Shown: piece after piece, positions 8,365 through 14,754 of the stretch
Layout: every line of letters begins with the position of its first letter
Numbering within the stretch: position 1 is the first letter of the stretch
DNA from: Saprospiraceae bacterium
GTDB lineage: Bacteria; Bacteroidota; Bacteroidia; Chitinophagales; Saprospiraceae
DNA: 64,000 bases
Direction: 5' to 3'
NCBI GenBank assembly: GCA_027488855.1
Contig: JAIYAV010000419.1
Span: 18,208 to 82,207 of the forward strand
Made by a program: the position numbers and the translations under genes
The notes under the pieces: generated by a model
What the model was told of the DNA's origin: nothing
The model's input: only the letters and a program-made list of their open reading frames with translations
The model's database searches: none

Positions 8365-8890
8365 GGCAGAGTTAAAAAGGACTAAGGTTTTTAAAAAGGA
8401 CTACTAAATAAACCTACCAAATTTATTTCTGTTTACAAGAAGGGCACTGATTTTTGTCACCCCCAATGGAGGGCCGCTTTAGTGATTCTATATTCTGGTA
8501 ATTCTTGATGGTACAATCTGTCATTCAATCAAACCCACCGAGATGCCAATAAGAGAGCTGTTCGGAATCGAACAGGGGTGTTCGGATAAGGACTAGGCAA
8601 ATCATCTGGATGATGAAGCAGTTTTTGAATCAAGGCTTGCGCCCCCAGTGCTATTTTTGGGCAATCTTATTTGATTTATGCGGGGAATGAAAATCAGGAT
8701 AGGGTGCAGGGGAAGGTACGAGCATGGGATAATTTGCCGGGGTTTTGAGGGTATACCATAGGGACTTAGGTTTTGTTTTGTGCAAATGTGCATTCAACAC
8801 CTTGGTTTTAGAGGATTTCGCCGAACATTACGCTTTACGAATTTGCGACGTTTAGGAGCAATTTTCGGGGAGCGATTGTTCACAGTATAT
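8365..8890. other. Non-coding stretch with paired palindromes
   Basis: About 525 bp without a convincing gene. The only longer open frame on the minus strand (8602-8793) has no domain pattern and is rejected. The notable content is the tandem TGTTC-N6-GAACA-like pair at 8559-8594. The rest shows no repeat or RNA signature that I can see. Confidence 0.5.
8559..8594. promoter_or_regulatory. Tandem enhancer-like palindromes, orphan copy
   Basis: The first site is TGTTC (8559-8563), six bases, GAACA (8570-8574). The second is TGTTC (8579-8583), six bases, GGACT (8590-8594). The two sites start 20 bp apart, about two helical turns. The same architecture precedes the permease genes at 12987-13091 and 17256-17360. 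A weak minus-strand -24/-12-like match (TGGCAT-N5-TGGG, 8546-8532) lies 13 bp away, closer than in the other loci. Confidence 0.45.
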
Positions 8891-9430
8891 TCAAGCTCTG
8901 AACTTTAGATCGTTTTTAACTTTCCCCCATTCGATGCTCCTTAACAGTTCATCCGTTTTTATTTCGTCCTCCAGTTGTTTGGCGTACAACTTCCACCAAT
9001 AGATTGCTGGAATAACATTCCCACAGTGTTTTTCTAATCGATACACCAACTCATTATTGGGATTATCTCTTCCATTGAGGAGCCTACTCAATTTAGTTGG
9101 ATGAAGATCAATCTCCGCAGCAAAATCCTTTTGGCTTCGCCCAATCAGTTTGACGTATTGTTCTAATTGCAGTGCAAATGAAAATTCTTTTTCAAAATCA
9201 CTACGCTCAAGGTAGTCTTTGATCAGTAATTTCATGCGCATCAGCGCCGACAACAACCTTTGTTCCTCAGTGCTTTCTTTTAAAGCCTTTAAGCGTAAGG
9301 CTCTGAATTCTGCTTCAATAGTCTCTTTTTCCAGCTCATCCAAATCGGCCGGAAACACGTAGCCTTCAACAATCTCCTGATCAGTGAATTGTTTGCTCAA
9401 CTCAAGATAGATTTTTTCGTTATTTTTCAT
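8891..9430 (-). CDS. HTH (XRE/HigA-like) protein, putative antitoxin
   Basis: A 179-residue protein from ATG 9430. The N-terminal half is highly charged and helical (DLDELEKETIEAEFRALRLKALKE), probably a dimerisation or partner-binding arm. Residues from about 95 onward contain a helix-turn-helix: RSQKDFAAEIDLHPTKLSRLLNGRDNP, typical of Cro/XRE repressors. The gene overlaps the upstream GNAT-like gene by 11 bp (9420-9430), so the two are translationally coupled. The arrangement suggests an antitoxin and autorepressor, by analogy with GNAT-linked toxin-antitoxin pairs. An alternative is a plain transcription factor regulating the neighbouring acetyltransferase. Confidence 0.72.
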   Translation of the reverse strand: MKNNEKIYLELSKQFTDQEIVEGYVFPADLDELEKETIEAEFRALRLKALKESTEEQRLLSALMRMKLLIKDYLERSDFEKEFSFALQLEQYVKLIGRSQKDFAAEIDLHPTKLSRLLNGRDNPNNELVYRLEKHCGNVIPAIYWWKLYAKQLEDEIKTDELLRSIEWGKVKNDLKFRA

Positions 9431-9896
9431 CTCCAAGGTATTGGTCAATGACACGTTTTGATTGTTCATGCTCTAACGCAAGTAGTCTTCCATATTGGCG
9501 AAACCCATATTTTTCTTGGTACAAATCAATCAACCTGGTCTTTGGCAACAAAGAAACAAAGCCTTCGTATCCTTTTCTGAAGGCAATGCCGCAAGCAAAG
9601 CCAATCAAACAGCCAGCGATGTGATCCAAGGTTTTCCCTCGACCTACCTGCTCTTTGATTACCTCGATCAGGCTGATGTGAATTCTCAGCTCTGCTGGAT
9701 GATCAATCAAAGAAAGTAAACCTAGAATTTTGGTTTCTTCACCTCTCAAGCAGATTTTATACACATCATGCTTTTCTTCAACCGACCAGTCAAAGACAAA
9801 CCCTTTTCCTTTCTTAACCTTTTGAAAGTCCTTAGGCTCAATCTCCAGGATAAGCGCTTCAACTAAATCACCAGATGATGTGTCGATTAGTTTCAT
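9420..9896 (-). CDS. GNAT-like acetyltransferase, putative toxin partner
   Basis: A 158-residue cytoplasmic protein. The pattern ILGLLSLIDHPAELRIHISLIEV, then GKTLDHIAGCLIGFACGIAFRKGYEGFVSLLPKT, then LIDLYQEKYGFRQYG corresponds in order to the strand 4, acetyl-CoA loop, helix 4 and C-terminal YGF regions of GNAT folds. The canonical Q/RxxGxG/A loop is altered to VGRGKTLDHIAG. It lies directly upstream of, and overlaps by 11 bp, an HTH protein gene. By analogy with GNAT toxins it may acetylate a translation component, but the substrate is unknown. The remote fold match is my reading and not a search result. Confidence 0.6.
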   Translation of the reverse strand: MKLIDTSSGDLVEALILEIEPKDFQKVKKGKGFVFDWSVEEKHDVYKICLRGEETKILGLLSLIDHPAELRIHISLIEVIKEQVGRGKTLDHIAGCLIGFACGIAFRKGYEGFVSLLPKTRLIDLYQEKYGFRQYGRLLALEHEQSKRVIDQYLGDEK

Positions 9897-10023
9897 CTTT
9901 CTTTTGCTTCAAAAGGCAGTGTTATTGCAAATATCGTAAATTTTATTTACTAAATCAATAATTTTTTGAAGTTTTTGAGTTGCTGTGAACTTCGGTATTG
10001 CCGCAACACCTCCTCCTATATCC

Positions 10024-10060
10024 AGCGCCTTGCCGCTGTTTTAATTGACGGCAAGGCGCT
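10024..10060. repeat. Inverted repeat in the 9.9-10.1 kb intergenic region
   Basis: Perfect 12-bp arms AGCGCCTTGCCG (10024-10035) and its complement (10049-10060) around a 13-nt loop. It is followed by no obvious T tract. The surrounding 9897-10139 segment contains no gene. Confidence 0.55.
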
Positions 10061-10139
10061 TAAAGCTACAAGAAAAAACCAAATTAAGCACTTTATACAG
10101 ACTATACTTTATGTCGTTTCCAAAAATATTTCCCTGTCC

Positions 10140-10361
10140 CTACACCCTTAATTTCTTCAAATGCCTCTGCACCTCTCTTTCCACCTGCTCAAAATTTGGC
10201 AAATCCTTAATTTGATCAGCCAATGAACTTTTCCAACGCCCTTTGTATTGCGGCAAGCGCTCGCTGAGTTTTTTAGTAAAATCTGCTGCTTGCAAGCCTT
10301 TACTTTCGCATGTGACTTTAAATTCGCTAGCATAAAAATCAACCGATTGCTTGATAATCAA
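10140..10361 (-). pseudogene. Short open frame, possible C-terminal remnant of an AbiEii-type nucleotidyltransferase
   Basis: Seventy-three codons with only a TTG start at 10361. The protein text is coherent and gene-like: ADFTKKLSERLPQYKGRWKSS followed by KDLPNFEQVEREVQRHLKKL. This recalls the C-terminal helices of AbiEii/AbiGii toxin-type nucleotidyltransferases, but the resemblance is from memory and weak. The catalytic N-terminal portion is absent, because the frame is closed by stops just upstream, and a 67-nt palindrome follows at 10380. It may instead be a genuine small protein with a misjudged start. Confidence 0.3.
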
Positions 10362-10379
10362 ATTGCATCTAGTTTAATA

Positions 10380-10446
10380 AAAAATGATGTTTCATATCAT
10401 CTGTGTCAGGTTTAACCTGACACAGATGATATGAAACATCATTTTT
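10380..10446. repeat. Perfect 67-nt palindrome downstream of permease 1
   Basis: Arms of 33 bp (10380-10412 and 10414-10446) are perfectly complementary around a single central base. The sequence contains GATGATATGAAACATC and ends in a T run when read on the minus strand. It lies 52 bp beyond the stop of the minus-strand permease gene, so a terminator role is plausible. Perfection over 33 bp suggests recent origin or selection. Confidence 0.8.
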
Positions 10447-10498
10447 AACACTACAATCCAATCCCCTGAGCGAATCTTTTCTGGTTAATTTTTCATAC

Positions 10499-12922
10499 TC
10501 ACTCACTCCTCAAACTCTCCACCGGATTCGCCAACGCCGCCTTCACACTCTGGAACCCAATCGTCAAAACCGCCAGCAATAGCGCCAATCCTCCAGCCAG
10601 GGCAAAAACCCACCACTGCACAGGCGTGCGATACGCAAAATCAGCCAACCATTGGTTCATGAAATACCAGGCGATGGGGGAAGCGATGACAATGGCCACC
10701 AATACCAGTTTGAGAAAATCCACGGTCAACAAACTGCTGATGCTGCCCACACTGGCGCCCAGCACTTTGCGGATGCCAATTTCCTTGGTGCGCGACTCTA
10801 CGGTGAATACCGTCAAGCCAAACAAGCCCATACAGGCAATCAGGATGGCCAGGATGGAAGCTGCGCTAAAAATTTTGCCAAACTGCGCCTCTGCCTTGTA
10901 CTGCTTGTTGAACAGTTCATCCACAAACAAGTACTCAAAGGGATTGCCTACGAAGTATTTTTTGTAAATTTTTTCCAGTGTGGCCAATTTTGCCGGGAGA
11001 TTGTCGCTACTCAGTTTAATGGTGAGGTCATTCCCTTGGGCGGGATAAAAAACGATCGGCCCAATGGCCTTTTGCAAACCTTCGTGGTGGTAATCTTTCA
11101 CCACGCCAATCACTTGCAGCTTGCGCTCATCCCAGGTGATTTTGGTGGTCAGTGCGTCTTTAACGTCTTCAAAACCCAAGGCTTTGGCCGCTTTTTCGTT
11201 CAGAATTACCTTGTCGTTATCGTTCCATTCTACGTCTGTTTCTATCGCGGTAAAATTCCGGCCAGCTTTGAGTGGAATTTTAAAGGTGGGCAAATAATTT
11301 TCGCCAATGATGGCAAAAGAGAAGGATTGGTTTTCGGTACCCTTTGTTGACTTGGGTGAACTGAAGCCTTCGGTAGCAAAATTATAGCCTCGCCCCGGCC
11401 CACTGCCCGAGGTACAAAAGCCCTCCACGAAGCTTTGTTGAGCTATTTCGTCCTGGTAAGCCGCTTTGCGCTGTTTGTAGGTCTCATCCAGGTTCAATTG
11501 TGGGGAAGGAATCACCACCAGTTGGGTGCTGTCGAAGCCCAGATTGGCGTGTTGCATGAACTTCAGTTGTTTGAATACCAGCATGGTGCTGATGATCAGG
11601 GCTACAGAGATGCTAAATTGAATGACCACCAATGATTTACGCAGAAAAGCACCTGAGCCGGTTTTGGCGATTTTGCCTTTAAGGGTATCTACTGGTTTGA
11701 AGCGCGCCAAAACCAGCGCAATGTAAACGCCAGATACGATTGAACTCAAGAGCAGCAGGCCTACCCCCAAAGCCCATACCGGGTTTTGGAACAAGGTTTG
11801 TAAACTGAGGTCTTTTTCAAAAAGCTGGTTGAACAAGGGCTGCAAAACTACGACCAACACTATGGCCAGCACAAAGGCCGAAAGATTGACCAAAACGGAC
11901 TCGACCAGAAACAAACCCAACAAGTTTTGCTGGCTTGCGCCAATCGCTTTGCGCACCCCTACTTCATTGGCGCGTTTGATGGAGTTGGCGGTATTCAGGT
12001 TGATGTAGTTGAACCAGGCGATCAGCAGGATCAGGAAGGCAATGCCCATCAGCATCAATACGTAGCGACGATTGCCAGTGTGTTGCAGGTCATCTTGAGT
12101 GGATTTGGCCAAATGCACATCTGCCAGGGGTTGCAACCTGAATACGGTAGCGTCTTTTTCCGATTGAATTTCACGGCGCAGCGCTGTGAGTTTCTTTTCC
12201 AAGGCTTTCAGATTGGTATTGGGGCTGAGTTCAAACAGCATGTTGATGTACTGGTTGTCCAGATTATCCAGTGCTGCCCAAGAATTCCCGTTGAGGTTTT
12301 CCTTGTTTTTCAGGTTTTCGAGCGAAAAAACCATATCGAAGCGGATGTCCGAATTGTCCCCCATGTCTTCATACACCCCTTTTACCACGTACACACGGTT
12401 GCCAAATTGGTTGTTCAGTTTCAGGGTCTGTTCCAGGGGGCTTTCCTCACCGAAGTATTTTTTGGCCATCGAGGCAGAAATGAAAGCCGCATCGGGTTGG
12501 TTCAAGTCCTTGGCTTGGCCTGCTACCAGCGGGAAACTGAAGAAGTCAAAAAAGTTGCCTTCTCCGTAACTCAGATTTTCTTCGCGGAAGGAGCGATTGT
12601 TCAATGGGTTTTGGACCACACCTTGGGTAATCCCCTCTGAAAAACGGCAATAGGACTTGATTTCGGGCAACCGCGATTTGGCTATATCCCCCCAGCCGGG
12701 TTCCACTTGTGGCCAGTTTTCACCTTGTGCATTTTGGCAAAGCATCCGGGCCAGATTGGGCAATTTGGCGTGAAACTGGTTCACACTTTTTTCCAGGCTG
12801 ACGTATTCCAAAATGAACAGAAAGGCCGCAATACCCATCGCCAGACCAGCTATGTTGATCGTAGAGTAAATTTTGTTTTTGCTGAGGTTGCGTAGGGCAA
12901 CCGTAAGATAGTTTTGGAACAT
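10499..12922 (-). CDS. FtsX/MacB-type ABC transporter permease 1
   Basis: An 807-residue inner-membrane protein from ATG 12922. It has an N-terminal ALRNLSKNKIYSTINIAGLAMGIAAFLFI helix, a large periplasmic MacB_PCD domain, then a three-helix FtsX block starting near residue 285 with EVGVRKAIGASQQNLLGLFLVE. A second transmembrane start (SLVVIQFSISVALIISTML), a second periplasmic domain and a C-terminal FtsX block (ESRTKEIGIRKVLGASVGS) follow, ending in PVESLRSE. Such permeases couple ATP hydrolysis to periplasmic extrusion, yet no ABC ATPase gene is present here. It is a close paralogue of the genes at 14755 and 44256. A sigma-54-like promoter lies at 13001-12987. Confidence 0.93.
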   Translation of the reverse strand: MFQNYLTVALRNLSKNKIYSTINIAGLAMGIAAFLFILEYVSLEKSVNQFHAKLPNLARMLCQNAQGENWPQVEPGWGDIAKSRLPEIKSYCRFSEGITQGVVQNPLNNRSFREENLSYGEGNFFDFFSFPLVAGQAKDLNQPDAAFISASMAKKYFGEESPLEQTLKLNNQFGNRVYVVKGVYEDMGDNSDIRFDMVFSLENLKNKENLNGNSWAALDNLDNQYINMLFELSPNTNLKALEKKLTALRREIQSEKDATVFRLQPLADVHLAKSTQDDLQHTGNRRYVLMLMGIAFLILLIAWFNYINLNTANSIKRANEVGVRKAIGASQQNLLGLFLVESVLVNLSAFVLAIVLVVVLQPLFNQLFEKDLSLQTLFQNPVWALGVGLLLLSSIVSGVYIALVLARFKPVDTLKGKIAKTGSGAFLRKSLVVIQFSISVALIISTMLVFKQLKFMQHANLGFDSTQLVVIPSPQLNLDETYKQRKAAYQDEIAQQSFVEGFCTSGSGPGRGYNFATEGFSSPKSTKGTENQSFSFAIIGENYLPTFKIPLKAGRNFTAIETDVEWNDNDKVILNEKAAKALGFEDVKDALTTKITWDERKLQVIGVVKDYHHEGLQKAIGPIVFYPAQGNDLTIKLSSDNLPAKLATLEKIYKKYFVGNPFEYLFVDELFNKQYKAEAQFGKIFSAASILAILIACMGLFGLTVFTVESRTKEIGIRKVLGASVGSISSLLTVDFLKLVLVAIVIASPIAWYFMNQWLADFAYRTPVQWWVFALAGGLALLLAVLTIGFQSVKAALANPVESLRSE

Positions 12923-12986
12923 GGATTTTAATTTAACTCGCCTGAATAAACACGCAATAGTACGGCCTTCACCAAGCAAATCCCTT

Positions 12987-13001
12987 CCAAAACCCATGCC
13001 A
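12987..13001 (-). promoter_or_regulatory. Sigma-54-like -24/-12 element of permease 1
   Basis: Read on the minus strand: TGGCAT-GGGTT-TTGG. This matches the -24 (TGGCAY) and -12 (TTG) elements with correct 5-base spacing. The usual C of the -12 GC is replaced by G. The predicted RNA start is near 12975, about 53 nt before the ATG. Confidence 0.55.
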
Positions 13002-13053
13002 AATTACAATCAATTGAAAATCAAAAACAAATAAAATAATATTATTAAGAACA

Positions 13054-13091
13054 TGTTCGATTTCGATACACTTCCTGTTCAGGTTTGGCCA
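13054..13091. promoter_or_regulatory. Degenerate enhancer-like site pair upstream of permease 1
   Basis: Site one is TGTTC-GATTTC-GATACA, with an intact left half and a right half one base longer than the consensus. It begins 53 bp upstream of the -24 element. Site two is TGTTC-AGGTTT-GGCCA (13076-13091), 22 bp further on. Both resemble the better conserved sites at 17325 and 47399. Confidence 0.35.
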
Positions 13092-13151
13092 TTTTTTTGA
13101 AGAAAACTCATCTGCTTTTGGGCAAAATGAGAGGGGTGTATTTTGGAATAG

Positions 13152-13190
13152 CTTGTCTAAAATTATATTTTTTCACAAGTTTTAGACAAG
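13152..13190. promoter_or_regulatory. Operator-like inverted repeat before the ATPase gene
   Basis: CTTGTCTAAAA (13152-13162) and its exact complement TTTTAGACAAG (13180-13190) are separated by 17 AT-rich bases. The position 55 bp upstream of ATG 13245, within the probable promoter, suggests a repressor site rather than a terminator. Confidence 0.45.
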
Positions 13191-13244
13191 TTATTTTTTA
13201 TTTCTCGACTAAAAATGTTATTCTTGTTCAAATTTAGCTGGTCA

Positions 13245-14672
13245 ATGGAAAAAATCATTGGGCGCCGTCCGCAAATTGCACAATTTGAAGCGGCACTCGC
13301 TTCGCAGAAATCCGAATTTATCGCCGTGACTGGAAGGCGGCGTATCGGCAAGACTTTTCTCATCAAAACCTTTTTCAAAGAGGATATTTGCTTTCACTTC
13401 ACGGGCATTCAAAATCAAGCGCTTAAATTCCAACTCCTCGCTTTTACGCAGGAGTTGAGCCACCGCAGCAATACCATTATTACCCCTCCAGACAATTGGC
13501 TGACAGCCTTTAGTTTGCTGCGCGATTATGTAGAAACGGTCAAAAGTTCGCGCAAAAAAGTGGTATTTTTGGATGAGTTGACCTGGATTGACACCAAAAA
13601 ATCGGGCTTTTTGCAAATCTTCGCCCACTTTTGGAATTCTTGGGCCGCTTGGGAAGGCAATATTATTTTGGTCATTGCGGGTTCTTCTACGTCTTGGATC
13701 GTCAAAAAAGTATATGGCGATCCTGGCGGTTTGCACAATCGGGTCACTAAACGTATTTGGCTCAAACCCTTTACTTTGGCAGAAACCGAGGCCTTTTTAA
13801 GGAGCAAAAATAGCGTCTTGACGCGTTATGACATGGCCTTGATTTACATGGCTTTCGGCGGCGTGCCTTTCTATTTAGACGCCATCAACAATGACGAAAG
13901 CGCAGCGCAGTGCATTGAACGCTTGTGCTTTGCAGAGGGAGGATTGTTGCGCAATGAATTTGAACACCTTTACACGGCAATTTTTCAAAAACCTGATGCC
14001 CATTTACGCGTCGTCAATGTTTTAGCCAAACATGCCTATGGATTGGAAAGAAACGAGTTGCTACAACAAGCCAATATGAGTAATTCGGGCGGTTCCACCA
14101 AGGTTTTAGAAGACCTGGAAACAACAGGATACATCGAATACGTCGTACCCTATGGCAAAAACAGCAACTTGGGCAAATACGTTTTATCAGATTTTTACTC
14201 GCGCTTTTACCTGAGTTTCATCAACAATCCCAAAATTTCTACTTGGATGGCCCATATCAACAGCCCGGCTTACAAAACCTGGTGTGGCTTGGCTTTTGAA
14301 TGGCTGTGTTACATGCATCGGAAAGAAATCGTTCGCGCTTTGGGTTTGAGCGGCATTCAAACCAGCGTCAGTTACCTCAACATCAAAGACGATGCCGGAA
14401 AAATCGCCGCTCAAATTGATTTGCTGATCGACCGCGCCGATAACGCGATAAATCTCTGCGAGTTGAAATTCTCAAATAACGTCTATTCTCTCTCAAAAGA
14501 TGAAGCCGAGGGCATGCGCAAAAAAGTATTCCATCTGCAAAAGCTTTTGAAAAAAAATCAATCCGTTTTCCCTACCATGATCACAACTTTTGGTTGCGAA
14601 AAAAACATGCACTTTTTAAGCCAGATCACCCATCAATTGGATCTAAATGCGCTGTTTAAGATGGAGGATTGA
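13245..14672 (+). CDS. Archaeal-type AAA ATPase with C-terminal PD-(D/E)XK-like domain
   Basis: A 475-residue protein starting MEKIIGRRPQI at ATG 13245. The Walker A motif GRRRIGKT is at residues 30-37, and the Walker B-like KKVVFLDELTW is near residue 110. A sensor-like VIAGSSTSWI segment and a winged-helix region (LERNELLQQANMSNSGGSTKVLEDLETTGYI) follow. The C-terminal domain shows a nuclease-like signature D392-L-L-I-D with E406-x-K408 (CELKF), as in the DUF234-linked ATPases of the COG1672 type. The family is scattered and horizontally mobile, and its function is unknown. It lies between two paralogous permease genes in opposite orientation, as if inserted there. Confidence 0.85.
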   Translation: MEKIIGRRPQIAQFEAALASQKSEFIAVTGRRRIGKTFLIKTFFKEDICFHFTGIQNQALKFQLLAFTQELSHRSNTIITPPDNWLTAFSLLRDYVETVKSSRKKVVFLDELTWIDTKKSGFLQIFAHFWNSWAAWEGNIILVIAGSSTSWIVKKVYGDPGGLHNRVTKRIWLKPFTLAETEAFLRSKNSVLTRYDMALIYMAFGGVPFYLDAINNDESAAQCIERLCFAEGGLLRNEFEHLYTAIFQKPDAHLRVVNVLAKHAYGLERNELLQQANMSNSGGSTKVLEDLETTGYIEYVVPYGKNSNLGKYVLSDFYSRFYLSFINNPKISTWMAHINSPAYKTWCGLAFEWLCYMHRKEIVRALGLSGIQTSVSYLNIKDDAGKIAAQIDLLIDRADNAINLCELKFSNNVYSLSKDEAEGMRKKVFHLQKLLKKNQSVFPTMITTFGCEKNMHFLSQITHQLDLNALFKMED

Positions 14673-14754
14673 GGGTATAGTTGCAGCGAAAAAGCCAACT
14701 TTCGGAGGGGTTTGCCAAAAAAATTGAGCGCTCATTTCCAAATCCAAGCGAAAA

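Larger units (their letters stand above)
12923..13244. other. Divergent intergenic region of permease 1 and the ATPase gene
   Basis: About 320 bp, AT-rich, without a gene. It holds the minus-strand -24/-12 element, a 10-bp palindrome GAACATGTTC at 13049-13058, two TGTTC-started degenerate enhancer-like sites, and the 11-bp inverted repeat at 13152-13190 facing the ATPase gene. Confidence 0.55.

Noticed and set aside
8602-8793. Minus-strand open frame of 63 codons in the 8.4-8.9 kb gap
   Set aside because: No domain pattern, no plausible start context and a composition unlike the neighbouring genes.
10140-10446. CRISPR-like array at the repeats near 10.4 kb
   Set aside because: The repeat is a single palindrome, not regularly spaced direct repeats.
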